The position numbers were made by a program, and so were the translations under genes. Shown here one piece after another: positions 24,597 through 37,271 of a stretch of 64,000 bases of DNA. The DNA comes from Dioscorea cayenensis subsp. rotundata. Lineage: Eukaryota > Streptophyta > Magnoliopsida > Dioscoreales > Dioscoreaceae. The stretch's first letter is position 1; each line of letters begins with the position of its first letter. The notes beneath the pieces were generated by a model that saw only the letters and a program-made list of their open reading frames with translations, searched no databases and was not told where the DNA came from. The stretch covers positions 23,200,419-23,264,418 of the forward strand of contig NC_052480.1 of assembly GCF_009730915.1 (NCBI RefSeq), given 5' to 3'.

Positions 24597-26857
24597 ATGA
24601 GATTTCTCAACAGCTCTCGCGAGAGCTCTCATGGCGCTAAGGATGGATTTGGTGGATATCGGCATCCTCGTGGTGGTTTTCGTGGTAGAATCTACAGAAA
24701 CCCTCGGCTTATCATCCATCACTCCAGTTTTTCTCTCCCTCACCCGCAGAACCCGCCGGACTTTCCAATCTCTAAGGCCTCTTCGGTGCGAGAGGGGACC
24801 TCCTACACTGATGCAGCTCGGACTCCACCCACCACTGAGCCCCTTCCCCCTCCGTTACAGCCTCCCTTAAACAATGCCGTTCTCCGGAATCTGTTGAATT
24901 CTGCAACAAGTGTCTTAGATCCGGGCATTCGATCGAGGACTGCAGGCACCAACTCACTTGTAAACGTTGTTTTGGAGTGGGTCACTTTGCAATCCGTTTC
25001 CCACTCCGTATTCCCCCACCTCGATTTGACATCAAAAAACCCAGAGTTAGATCAAAGCTTACTTCACAGGGACACTCAACTGAACTTAAACCTCTCCTTC
25101 GAGTTCCTACCCGTTCTTCCCCGACCTCTCTCCGTGTGTCCCTGCCTATCACTGAAGCCATCTTAAAATCTAAAGAAGAACTCAAAAAGATGGTTATAAT
25201 CAATGTCCTCTACGGTAATGCAAGCGTCCGTTCCCTTCATTCATCCCTCTCTCATTGCTTAAATCCTAATATTTGTGAGCATATTACTCCATTCAATAAT
25301 GACTTCGTCCTCATGATGACATTTGCGAGAGATGCAGCAATGGTGCTGAACTCTCCCCTCGGCCCTTGTTGCATTAGTCTTGCCCATTGGACAGCGAAAT
25401 TCGGCTCACATGCGGCCACGGCTGGTAATTATAACTGGATTTGGATCTCCAACCTTCCACTTCATTGCTGGAATTACTGGATTTGGCGACCTGATTTATG
25501 TTCAAAAGAAGGAACATATCTCTCTTGAATACCTCCGTACTCTGGTCAGACTCAAACCCTCGATAACCTTCCCGGTGGAGATCACTGTCGACGTCGGTGT
25601 TCATAGCTTTATTGTCAAACTGGAGGACGATGGTGCTCACGTCCTTCGCTCCAAGGTTATGCAAGGTCCGGTCCCAGCTCCTGCCCCGGCTTCTCACAAC
25701 TTGGTTTATGTCCCCAAGCAACCCAAGGACAAAGAACCCTTTAATTCTCTTGTTGTTTCCTATAGTGGCGAAACCGTAGAGCACAGCTCCGTTCTCGGCC
25801 AACTAACGAGATCAATTGCCAGCGGATCTCAGGGAGCTGCTCTCCCTTCTCCTGCTGACCGAAAGTTTACCGGAAAGCCCAGGATTCCAGCGATGTCTCG
25901 GGAGTTTTCCGAGAAAGGCGACACTCTGTTGCCATGCAGTGGCAACGTAACGGATGGATGCTCCACAGCCATCGACTTGCCTCGGGATGAGAATTCCCCG
26001 ATTATTTTTGGATCCATGCACCCGTCACTTGTGCCTCGGGATTGCCTCTCCCTGGATTCCCGCACTTTCCCTGTCTCTCAATCAATGTCTCGTGATGAGG
26101 ATTCCCATAGATGCTCATCACATCGTGGTCAGGACATTGACTCTATTGTTTCATTTCATGATCTTGTGCCTCTAGATAAATATTCTCACACACCTCCATC
26201 CATAAAAGCTGATCTGCCTCGAGATACGCACACCCCTGATCCACCTTCAGATGTTGACTTAACTCCTCAAGATCATCAACACCCTGATACTGTTATTCCT
26301 CCTAATCCTAAGGATGCCTCGCCTCGTGATGATAACTTTGTTGCTTCTAAGCTTGTTCCCATTATTCCAACTCAGGATCTTCTATCGTCTCATGATGATC
26401 TTACTCAGAAGCCTACTGATCATGGGAATTTACCTACACACCTCAAACCTCTCCCCTCGTCAATCACTATCCCTGATGGATATAAATGGATTTTATTCAT
26501 GGAGACTGGACCTTTGTCCCGTGCATTAATTCTGATAAATTTCATGCTCTTGACCCTACTCCACAGAACTCTCCACTAGAAGATCTCTCTGATGATGAAC
26601 TTCTCGACTGGGGTGAAGATGAGGAAAACTTAGGAAACGACATGGTAGATGATGATCTTTTTCTTGATGACGATTGTCTCAACCTCTCTGAACAAGATCC
26701 ACTACCTACGGATCTTGCTGAGGTCCAAATGACTGATGTCATCCCAGATTCCTCCACAACTGCCATTGCCCTTGAAGAAAATTTACCTAAAAATCCTCCC
26801 CCTGACACTAAGAAAATTAGAAGGAGTAACAGGCCCAAGAAACCTTCCGGGCGCTAG
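24597..26857 (+). pseudogene. LINE ORF1: zinc-knuckle RNA-binding protein remnant
   Basis: The coding sequence is split over several frames. Near 24875-25000 one frame encodes a CCHC knuckle, CNKCLRSGHSIEDC, followed by a second one whose last Cys is replaced (CKRCFGVGHFAIRF). Positions 25270-25480 match the DUF4283-type region of plant LINE ORF1 (FARDAAMVLNSPLG, WIWISNLPLHCWN). The rest is Pro/Ser/Asp-rich with repeated PRD/LPRD blocks, ending in an acidic segment and a basic RRSNRPKKPSGR tail. Its role in the family is binding LINE RNA. Frameshifts near 24980, 25400-25500 and 26490-26580 make it non-functional. Confidence 0.8.
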
Positions 26858-27149
26858 AATGAAGAAGTAGGGTTTATTCCCATTCCTCCACGATCCACCA
26901 AGAAAAAAATTCTTGAAGACCCAAGAGAAGGTACGCCTTTAATTGCCAATTATGTATTTTCTTCTTGGATTGATGCTCAGCTACTTAATTACAGTAATTC
27001 TTGTGGCATTAAATTCCTAGGCTCACCTTCGCATAAATCTAAATGTCTAGAAAAAATTCAATCTCTTGAAACTAAAAGAACTTCTAAGTCTCCACATTCC
27101 CCTGGATCTCCTTCGAGATCTAATACTAGAATTTACCTATTTTTCATGA

Positions 27150-30100
27150 AAATCTTATTCTAGAATGTTAGAGGTTTAGGCAAACCTTCTAAATGCCATC
27201 TTGTCAAGAAAATTATTTTGAACTCTTTTGCGGACATTGTTTGTTATCAAGAATCAAAATTACATGAAATTCATAATTCTCACTAGCGCTTAATTGGTGG
27301 CAATCGCATTATTTCCTTTGATTACCTGCCAGCTCAGGGCACTACGGGTGGTATTATTATTGCTTGGGATGGCTCTAAATTTCTTGGCAATTTAATCGAT
27401 AAAGGATCATTCTCCATCTCCATTAGATTCACTAATCGACTCAATAACTCCACTTGGGCTTGCACTAGTGTTTATGGTCCAAATTCTCGCTCCATCAGAC
27501 CTGAATTTTGGAATGAACTTCAATCTTTAAAAACCCTCATATTTATTCCTTGGGTTATCTGCGGTGACTTCAACACTATGTTTTCCTTTGATGACAAAAA
27601 TAATGGGCTTTTTAATCCAAGCGACATAACCGCATCTCAAAGTCTCCTTAGTGATCTTGATCTTATTGATCCACCTATTAGTGGGCGAAGATTCACCTGG
27701 TCCAATGGTCAATCTAATCCTATCTGGGTTCGTCTTGACCGCTTTCTTCATTCCTATAATTGGATCACTTCTTTTCCCAGATCAACTCAATTTGTTCTCC
27801 CCAGATTTGGTTTTTATCATACACCCATTTGTCTTGAATTTGGTGACCATTTTAAAGGCTCCCGGCTTTTCAAATTTGAGAAATTCTGGTACATTGATCC
27901 CCACATTATTTCTCTTATTCAAGACTGGTGGATGGAAATTAGTCATGTTGGTTATGGAGCCTTTATTTTTTCTAAGAAATTAGCTCACCTGAAATCTAAA
28001 CTTCGTCTTTGGTCCAAGAACACTTTTGGTGCCTCTAAACTTCTTAAAATCAGTCTGCTCTCCGAACTAAATTCTATTGAAACTACTAGTGAAAGTAGAC
28101 CCCTTTCAGAGGGTGAATCCACGCGTCTCTCCCAAGTCCGCTCTGAACTTTTTACGATCCTTAATCAGGAGGAAATTTACTAGAAATAACGATCTAGAAT
28201 CACCTGGCTCAGAGAAGGTGATTCTAACACAAAATTTTTTCATCGAGTTGTTAATGGTAGGAAAAACTTAAATCATATTTTCCGTATCCTTCACAACGAT
28301 CATTGGTTTGATGACGTTGATCAAATTGGCAGGATTTTCACTGCACATTTCCCTTCCCTCTATGGAAGCCCCATCCCTAACAGATTCCTACTCGACTGGC
28401 ATTTTCTCTTTGCTTATAAAGATAGAGTGGATCTTTCCGAGCTTGATAATCCTTTCACCCTTGATGAAATTAAGCAAGCTGTGTTCGACCTCAACCCTGA
28501 TAAAACCCCAGGTCCAGATGGCTTTCCCATTCTCTTTTTCCAGAAACACTGGACCCTCCTTCAAGATTCCTTAGTTAAACTTTGTGGGGATTTTTTTGAG
28601 GGCTCCTTAAACTTAGAGCGTATTAACTGGATCAATATTGCTCTCATTGTGAAGAGTAACACCCCTGGAGATGTTGCGGACTATAGACCCATTAGTCTTA
28701 TTAATTCTACCTTTAAAATTATATCTAAAATTCTTGCCAATTGACTTAGCACTATCATCAGTGCTCTTGTGGATGACTCTCAATCTGGCTTTATTAAAGG
28801 TAGATGCATTGCGGATAATATTGTTATTGCCCAAGAAATTATCTTTAACCTACAGAAACGGAAAACTCTCGTTTATGTCTTCAAAGTTGACTTTGCAAAA
28901 GCCTTCGACACTTTAGATTGGAACTTTCTCCTTGAAGTTCTGGTTGCCAGAGGCTTAATTTGGACCTAAATGGCTTTCTTGGGTCTATACTATCCTTAGT
29001 TCCGCCAAAGCTCAATTCATTATTAACAGGTCTACCCAGGGTTATGTTAGCTGTAAAAGAGGCTTGAGGCAAGGTGATCCATTATCTCCTCTACTCTTCG
29101 CTGTTGTCGCCGATGTCATAAGTGCTATGTTCTCTCATGCGATTAGATCCAAAGTTCTTATCGGTGTTCCACTAAATCAGTTGGTCAACATCTGTCATTT
29201 TCAATATGCTGATGACCTTCTAATCTTTTCTGTTGGAGGACAAGAAGACCTCCAAATCATCAAGCTAATTCTTTACCTTTTCGAGGGATCTTCTGATTTA
29301 TCCATTAACTATTCGAAAGTTGTTTGTATTCTACAAATTATGGCTTCTAATCGCATCACTCCTCTGCTAGAATCCTAAAATGCTCTAGAAACTGCCTTCC
29401 CATCACTTATCTTGGGATTCCACTCTCTGGTCGGAGATTAAGACAGTTAGACTGGGCTAAGCTCATTGATATGGTTCTTGCTAGACTCACACCTTGAAAA
29501 GCAAATTACTTATCCCTTGGTGGTCGTCTTACTCTCATCAACTGTGTCCTTTCCACCATTTCAGTCTACTGGATGTCGGTTTTCAAACTTCCTATTTTGG
29601 TGCTTGATGAAATTGATAAAATCCAAAGAGATTTCCTTGGAAAGATCCTGATCTAGGCCCCAAAGGCATCAGTTTGATTGCCTGGAATAGGATCACGAGA
29701 CCTTGTGACATGTGCGGCTGGGGAATTCTCAATCTTTTGGAATTTAATAAAGCTTTACTCAGAAAGTGGTTGTGGAAATTATCCTGTCATCCAAACAGTT
29801 GCTTGTCCAAAATCATTCAATCTAACTATTCCATCAGTGACCCAAAAGGGCTCTTGTATCATTCCCCACGTAGAAATAAATCTTTCTTTTGGGCAGGAGT
29901 GGTCTCCACTTTGCCTGCATTCCATTTCTGCCTTAACAAAACTATCAAATGTGGGTCTAACACTTTTTTTTGGCTTGATCGTTGGCATTCTGGGCTTCTG
30001 CTCAAAGACCTCTGGCCGCTTCTATTCTCTTAATGTACTTTTCCTTGTATTACTATCATACAATTTTCCCAATCTTGTAATAACCTGGAGACACTCTTCC

Positions 30101-30831
30101 CCTCTGTCCCTCCTAATTTGTTATCCTCACTTTTGGAAATTATCCCCGATTGTTCCCTTAATCATGACGATATTACTTGTTGGGCCCTAGAAAAAAAGTG
30201 GGAATTTCACAGTCAAATCTTTCTACAAATTCCTTATTGATGGTGGACCGCGAAGCTCGCATTATCCTCTCTTCTAGAAAACCCGCTGCCCAAGTAAAAA
30301 TACTCTTTTCTGTTGGCTCGCTGAGGAAGACAAAATTTTTACTCTTGCAAATCTTTTCAAGAAAGGGTGTTTATCTCACAACACATTAGATACCTGTATT
30401 CTTTGTCATAATGCTACTGAAAATTTGAATCATCTTTTCCTCAACTGTGATTATTCTAAACGTATCTGGGACTTCTTTTCTCATGCCCTGACCTCTTTCC
30501 TTTCCCACAGTCAATTCCATCTCTTTGGAGCACCTGGCTAACAACCCTTAACTCTCAGCACCGATTACTTTGGGACCTCATCTCTCAAGCTGTTATTTGG
30601 AATATCTGGATAGAACAAAATACTCGTATTTTCCAAATGAATGCTTTACTGCACTACAATATTATTTCTAAAACTGCTAACATGCTTCTCTCTTGGTTTT
30701 TAATAGCTGCTGATAGACACCAGCAATCTCTCAATGAAGCCTCGCAAAAAATTAAGCGCTCTCTTAACTTCCTTAGCGCTAGAGAAGCCAATTCAGCTGG
30801 CGACACTTACCGCGGGACTGCACAGGAGTAG
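27150..30831 (+). pseudogene. LINE ORF2: endonuclease, reverse transcriptase, zf-RVT remnant
   Basis: An AP-type endonuclease occupies about 27165-27850 (NVRGLGKPSK, WVICGDFNTM, RRFTWSNGQ, RLDRFL). Its final SDH-type motif is changed to FYHTPI. RT follows, with ADYRPISLINSTFKIISKIL (about 28680), SGFIKGRCIADNI, DFAKAFDTLDW, LRQGDPLSPLLF (about 29065) and the catalytic FQYADD (about 29203). The zf-RVT segment is near 30390-30480 (CILCHNATENLNHLFLNC), and the frame ends at a stop at 30829-30831. Stops or shifts near 28182, 28743, 28968, 29378 and later make it a pseudogene. Confidence 0.9.
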
Positions 30832-31032
30832 GCCCCCTGATCGTCCGTCTAAGCAGATTTGAGGTGCCAGACGACATCTTTCGTCTTCTTAGACTCTGCT
30901 ACCCGTTTTTATTCCTTTTACTGTTGTTTACTTGTTCTCCCTCATCTCTGGTGAGAGATGTCTCCACCCATGTACTTTTTTTTTATTTTAATAAAATTAT
31001 GGTTTATCCACACTTAATTTAAAAAAAAAAAA

Positions 31033-32260
31033 TTGTCTAGTCTTGCCTTCACCAATAATGGGATTTAAGATCTATATATTTCATATTTTTATTCCGACAA
31101 ATGTTATGTCTGTTTCTATGTAATTTGTTAAGTTAGTTGTGATTTTTTTATTATTTATTTTTAAAACTCTCAAATATACCACTAAAGAGAAAGAACAAGT
31201 GTAGTGTTGTTTTCATTGAGTTGAAGTTACTTTATTAATGTTGAAAGGCTTTCTAATTAAGAGAACAGTTTAAAAGTGCTAACGTTTTCAACTTTCAAGG
31301 CATGTGCTTTTCAACTGCTTCCACTTTTTTAACATGATAGGCATCTCTGTAGATCAGTTATGATCTTATTCACTTTTTCGAATACAATTACGTAGGGTTG
31401 GTTCATCACTGACTTCACAAAGAAAGTGATTTGTTAAGGGGATGAAGATAGGATCCTACACTCCTTCAAACAATATCAATGAAATTGGCAAACATGATAG
31501 TTGATTGAAAATATAAAATTTAAAGGACAATATTTGTTATTATGTACTTTGTTACCAAGTTGGTCATGAGTATTAACAATATGGCCAAAGGACATTTACT
31601 TCCGCCCCACTACGGAATACATTATTGTGGAAAGCTTAATACTTGGGTTTGAAATTGTTGAGGGTTTATAGTATAATTTTTGCACAAATGTGAGTGCGAG
31701 TTGGTTAGATGATCAATTTTTGGTGGTGTAAGCCCTTGACAGCATACGCATTTGTCACACTTGTTTTTTTTTTTTGATAATAGATTGTAAGCACCTCTCA
31801 ACTGAAGGGTTTGTCAAAAGATAAACAGAAATAAAAGATGCATTAATTATGATGATTTATTAACCTCATAGAGATTTATTAATTCGATGAGATACCATAC
31901 GGTGCAATAAAAAATTCACTATATACAGGTTAAAAAATTTTGCAAGAACCATATTGAACTAATAAATTTCTCTACTATGCAATCTTAAAAAGGAGAAATA
32001 CAACTCCTTTCACATGGTATCTATCCAAATCTACTTAAATAGTATTGTGTATAATATCTGGTCCTTTAAACATAGTAGGTGAATATTACTATTACAGTGT
32101 AGTGTGGGATCGTGGGTTTTAACTCTACATTTATGCCTATTCACCCACTGCAGCGTGATGATCCGTTGTATTATGCAATTGTTATGGCACTTATCAAAAT
32201 AATAATTATTGCGGTCAAAACATGAGCTATTTATGAAACTAATTTATTCATTTATTATTA
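31033..32260. other. AT-rich intergenic DNA
   Basis: No gene or transposon was recognised between the LINE poly(A) and the target duplication of the large MULE. Confidence 0.5.
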
Positions 32261-32419
32261 TTTTTAAAAGAGAAAATTACTGTTTACCCCTTGTCATTTT
32301 CAAAACTTCCCAAAAACTCCCTCTAACTTTTGCACACCCCGGACAACCCTCCGTTATATTTTACATTCCCTTTAACCCCCCGCCGGTAAGTTGAAGTGGG
32401 TCCATGATATGAAATTATT

Positions 32420-32808
32420 TTTTTGCCCTTGCAAAAGGAGGGAAAAATGGCGCTCAATCATATCATGTCCGAACTTTATGCATAGTTTTCCAATGCCTCC
32501 TGCTTGTTTTTTCTCAAACAAAGTTTAGAAGGCTCATATCTTGTTCTTCTTGTTCTTGTTCTTATTCTTGTTCTTCTTTTTCTTCTTCTCATTTGGTGTA
32601 CTCAATTTTAGCTCTTCCGATTAAATTATGGAGAGTTTTTGTGCTATTGCTAGATACAAGAGGATCGAGTCGTAAGCGTCCGAGGACAGTGAGTTGCGTT
32701 TTAGCCATTGCCACCCTTCCGGTCCGCAAGTTGTGTTGTAGCCATTACCACGCTTCCAGTCACAATCGCAGATCGTGCAATATGTATATACTTCTTAGTA
32801 TTGTTTAA
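32420..32808 (+). pseudogene. Truncated second copy of the transposase 5' region joined to zinc-knuckle remnants
   Basis: This region parallels the true 5' end of the transposase 1.77 kb downstream: the GGAGGGAAAAAT-containing leader (32440 versus 34214), then ATGGAGAGTTTTTGTGCTAT (32628) versus ATGGAGAATTTTTGCGGTAT (34396). After about 12 codons it jumps to sequence like the transposase C-terminus (AAGAGGATCGAGTC) and two decayed copies of its CCHC-knuckle DNA (about 32690-32785). It reads as an internally deleted transposase copy kept inside the element. Confidence 0.6.
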
Positions 32809-33250
32809 ATATTGAACTTTAGATTTAAATATATCTGTTATGGTTTAAATATTGGCTTCTATGTTTAAATTTGTTCTTTTATCGTTTAAACTGTATTTTT
32901 ATCCGCTTAAAATATACAACGCGATGGTGGTAGCGGTCTCCAAACGTAATTAATGCACGCTCGGTTACCCACGCGTTTCCATTGCCGTCACACATAAAAA
33001 TCGGAAGCCGAAGCGGCAGCAGGCTGTTGGATTTCACAGTATAAATGGGAAGGAAGAACCATTTCGTTGAACATACTCTACTGGCACAACCACTCCTCTT
33101 CCTCTTTCTCTTTTTCTTGTGTGATGGTCATCCTGTCGAGTCGAACATTTGGTGTTCACGACATTCGCTCCATTCAAACCACAGTTTTTAGATCATAGAC
33201 TTTTTACAGGATGTGTCATGATTGTTTTCCTCTTGTCATCCCTAAACAGC

Positions 33251-33379
33251 CTGTAGGTGAAAACTTTCTTTTTCTTGCCCAAGTCGGAATGCTCCCCTTC
33301 TTGCTCTACTCTACGGGTAAGCAATGATGGAAGTGTGTTTCCGCCTTGGGTCAAGAAAAGAAAGTTTCACTTACAAATT
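33251..33379. other. Long imperfect hairpin within the MULE
   Basis: Arm 33251-33287 (containing AAACTTTCTTTTTCTTGCCC) pairs with 33341-33379 (containing TTGGGTCAAGAAAAGAAAGT) over about 35 bases with a few mismatches and one-base bulges. The loop is about 53 bases. Its size and shape resemble a plant small-RNA precursor. No known miRNA sequence was recognised. Confidence 0.5.
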
Positions 33380-33539
33380 GATTGCGGATGATTACCAGAA
33401 GAAGGTTCATCACATATCCTTTAAAAAGAACTTGATCTATAAAAAAATGTGGTATAACTGGAGCGAGTGTTGTGGACACCCTATTCAAAGGTGTACTTGA
33501 TCTATAAAGTAATGACTGTCCGTGATGGTTACGTCGTGC

Positions 33540-34130
33540 GTTAAACGGAGAGTTTGAAGCTTAAACAGAGAATTTTTGTATTATTTTACATTCTATTTTT
33601 ATCAGAGATTTGTATTTTAAGTGAAGGTCATTTGTAATTACGCTGATATTTAATAATAAAATGAATGTTGTATTGTATTATATTAAATGTATTTTTATCA
33701 AAGATTTGTATTTTAAGTACATTTCATTGTAATTGCGTTGATACTTCATAAGAAAATGTTAAACTGAGAAAATGAAATTTAAACAGAGAAAAATCAAGTT
33801 AAAGGGAGAAACTGATACTTAAACGTTTAAATATTTTTAACAAACAAACCTATTTGAGCATCACCTTGTGATAACTTTTCAAATTTAAACAGAGACATAA
33901 CAATTTGAGAAACAAAGAACGGCATTGTAAACAATACAAACAGTTAAACAATAATCGATTTACTCTTTAAATAATAACAACGGTGTTTAAGAACATACAT
34001 AAAGATGTTTAAACGGTTTACATATTATTTACATGATATAGACTTTAGTTAAAAAGTTAACCGTTATTTTAAACAATATATGTATCTGTTTAAATATAAA
34101 AAGCTTGACGTTTAAACAGAGACTCATGTT
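33540..34130. repeat. TTTAAACAGAGA-type interspersed repeats, 5' noncoding region of the large MULE
   Basis: Many copies of (T/C)TTAAACAGAGA or GTTTAAA variants occur every 20-40 bases. The same motif class appears in the transposase introns (34740-34870, 36215-36330), around the protease gene (36955-37100, 38090-38215, 39515-39690) and before the right end (40540-40720). Confidence 0.75.
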
Positions 34131-34395
34131 GAGGTGAGAACTTTCATTCGAGCGATGACAATATGTCTTCTTCGCGACATTGACATATATTTCCCTTTTT
34201 GCCCTTGGGATGGAGGGAAAAATACCGCCCAATCACATCACGTCTAGTCTATCCTCTATGCATACAACTGTGCACTTTTTTGTTTGTCTATCTGACTGTT
34301 GTTTGTTGTTTACATCTTCTTTTTTTTTCTTCTTCGTCTTCTTTTTGTTCTTCATTTCATTTGGTTTGTACGATTTGGTTTTCGGCCGATATATT

Positions 34396-36878
34396 ATGGA
34401 GAATTTTTGCGGTATTGCTAGATTCAACGGGGAGGGAAGAGTGCTAATGTTCACGGCTCAGACTTCTTGGGAGTTGGTGTTATTTGAGATATGCGAGCGA
34501 TGGGGTCTCGAAGTTTCCCTTGTCAGGGTGAAATTTATCACACCAGATGGATATAAAATGGTGTATTCGAGATATGTGAGCGATGGGGTCTCGAATGTGT
34601 CACGTGCACTCCATCTTCAAATGCAGTGTAGTTGATCTTGTTGTCGAGACAGACAATGTGCCATTGCGGAATCCTAATGAAAACGAGTTTTACTCGTTGT
34701 AAGTTCCTTTTCTTTTATTTGATCCAGTTGTATGGGTTCATTATTGTTTAAATATGTCAGTTACTGCTTAAGATATTGTACTATTTGTTTACGTTAATTG
34801 GTAACTGTTTAAGTATTTAATTTAACGTTTAAATATTGGCATTATCACTTAAATATTATATTCTCCGCTTAATATATTGATCTTTTCATTTGACTGAAGT
34901 GTTGGCAGGAATTCAGATTCTGCGAGTGCTCCCGTTCAATCCCATGGTGACCCTGACGGTGTGGGATGTCTTCCTTCCTCGTCAGATCATTCTGAAGTGC
35001 TGTCGTTGGATATTGGACAACGTTTTGACGGCGTTGAACATTTCAAGGACGTACTTCGAAATCATGCAATCAAACGGAATTTTGATTTCAAATTCATAAA
35101 GAACGAAAAACATCGGGTGACTGTGGAATGCGTTGCCGATGGTTGTCGTTGGCGCCTTCATGCTTCAAAAGAGTATAATAAAAATACTTTCAGAATCAAG
35201 ACAATCAACCCGTCACACACTTGCGGTGGTGGCATAGGTTCGGCATCACATCCGAAAGCGTCCAAAAAATGGGTAACCGCACGAGTGATTCAGAAGCTCA
35301 AGGACCGGCCCTTGTACAAGGCCATCGACATCAGAAGGACATGTTGCGGGAACATGGTGTCCACATACCATACAAGCAGGCTTGGTTAGGAAAAGAGCAT
35401 TCCCGGGTGGTACTCGACTCAGCAGTGACATCTCCGACTCACGATCGCTTGCTTTGGTATGTGGATAAGGTGGGTCGAGACAAATCTCGGCAGCTATGCG
35501 ATCGTGGAAAGAGACGGTGATCGTTTTAAACGTGCATTCTTTTCTTTCAGGCGTGTATCGTGGGATTCAAGAGGGCTTGCGGGGTCAGCTCGCTTTCTCG
35601 ATGGTACCCACCTCCTTGGAAAAATATCGGGGTACACTCACTGCGCCACAGGAAAGATGGAAACAATGGTTTTTCCACGCCGCCTTCGGTATAGTCGACA
35701 ACGAGACCGATGCCAATTGGACTTGGTTCATATCTAAGTTAGGCGATGATTTATACGAGGAAGGAGATTATCATGAGATAATTACCTTCGTGTCAGACAG
35801 GTCGAATGGCCTTGTAAACGCAATTGCGAGAGTCTTCCCTTCTTCGCCACATGCATACTGTCTTCGACATTTGGAGGCCAATTTTATGAAAGCCAATGTC
35901 AGACTTGGAAAGACATTGAGGGAGGAGTGTTGGTCGATATGCTTCCGCATTGCGTGGGCATCCACGGCTAAAGATTTCGATGATACCGTGAGTGAACTTC
36001 AAGCCACATCACCCGAAGCTCATCACTGGTTGATTAATAAATCGGATATGGCACATTGGTCGAATTATCTCGCTCGGAGGTGATCGTTGGGGTGAGATGT
36101 ATTCAAATGTCGCGGAGTCGCTCAACGCTTGGATCAAAGAAGCTCGCTCATTTACCGGGTGACGAAAAATGGTCGACTCCATAAGGTCTGCGAATGTTGA
36201 TTTACACTTAACATTTAGTGTTACCCTTTAAACATTTTCAATATTTGTTTAATTAGACTTATCTGACTTTAAATATTAATCTTTTCGTTTAACTATTTAC
36301 AATAATGTTTAAACATGTTTACGAATTATTTAACCATCACTGTCTTTGTTTAACGTTATTTGCCAAGTTTAAGTTGATGCGCATGTTATGTAATCGGCGT
36401 GAGCAAGCGAACAAATGGGAGACCTACTTATGCCCAGACATACATTCGAAGGTAGAGATAATTGTTGAGGATAGCCGAAATCTTCATGTTGGTCGTTGTG
36501 TCGATGATCGTTACGAAGTGATCGACCAGTGCAGCAACTCTGTAGATCTTGCCATCAGAACTTGTTCATGTCGAAGGTGGCAAGTTTATGGTATCCCTTG
36601 CAAACACGCTTGCGTTGCAATAATGCAGACAGACACCAACGTTCATCGATTTATTAGCGGCTACTTCACCGTCAACAATTACAAACTGGCGTATAAAGAA
36701 ACTATATTCCCTATACCCGACGATGACAGGCCTTCAAACTGTGACGAGAAGGCAGCCTGGGCGTCCTAGACGAAAGAGGATCGAGTCACAAGAGTTTGAT
36801 GTCCGCGAGTTACATTGCAGCCGCTGCCATGGATCCGGTCACAGTCGTAGATTTTGTAATGAAACTGTCGCCGACTAG
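34396..36878 (+). pseudogene. MuDR-type MULE transposase (frameshifted)
   Basis: The ATG at 34396 starts an N-terminal region. A GT-AG intron (34699-34908) leads to the MuDR DNA-binding region (35010-35330: LRNHAIKRNFDFKFIKNEKH, VTVECVADGCRWRLHAS). The DDE catalytic core is present but split over frames: first D in FLDGTHLLG (about 35600), second D in FVSDRSNGL (about 35790), a CLRHLEANF motif of the C2H type, and E in AESLNAW (about 36120). A second intron (about 36185-36365) precedes a SWIM zinc finger (CSCRRWQVYGIPCKHAC, about 36565) and, in another frame, a CCHC knuckle (CSRCHGSGHSRRFC, about 36820), with a stop at 36876. Frameshifts lie near 34620, 35340-35600, 36070 and 36745. A 25-bp duplication (GCGATGGGGTCTCGAA at about 34497 and 34582) disturbs the N-terminus. 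Confidence 0.9.
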
Positions 36879-37271
36879 GCATTGTAAATAAGCTGACTTC
36901 TAAAGAGAAACAATCTGAATTGATTGCCAATTTCTTATTCTTTACAGTGTTATCAGTTATTTAAACAGAGACAGTGTTATGTTAAACAGAGAACCTGTAA
37001 TTTTAAATGTTTCAAACTGATATTTAAACGATAGATGGTAAAGTTAAATAATTAAATTGAAATGTAAACAATCACACTATAAATTAAACAATGAAATGAA
37101 ACTGAATGGAATTTAACCTGCTTTACAATTGAAAACAAACAAAATTTACATTGACATATACAAGTCATGTTCTTCGAAAAAATGAAAACAATGAATTGAA
37201 TTTGTCCTGGTTTACATTCGAAAACAAAATTGACGTTGACATATACAAGTTTTGTTCTGCGAAAACAAAAT

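Larger units (their letters stand above)
24577..31032 (+). mobile_element. Near full-length, decayed L1-type LINE retrotransposon
   Basis: ORF1 (24597-26857) and ORF2 (about 27150-30831) are followed by a 3'UTR containing AATAAAATTATGG and GGTTTATCCAC, then a poly(A) run at 31019-31032. The element has no LTRs. The 5' border is estimated from the start of ORF1-like sequence; a target duplication was not found. A perfect 16-bp palindrome AGCTCTCGCGAGAGCT lies near the start (about 24613). Confidence 0.85.

Noticed and set aside
32480-32510. TTTTCCAATGCCTCCTGC resembling a miR482/2118-type sequence
   Set aside because: The match is partial and no pairing arm was found nearby.
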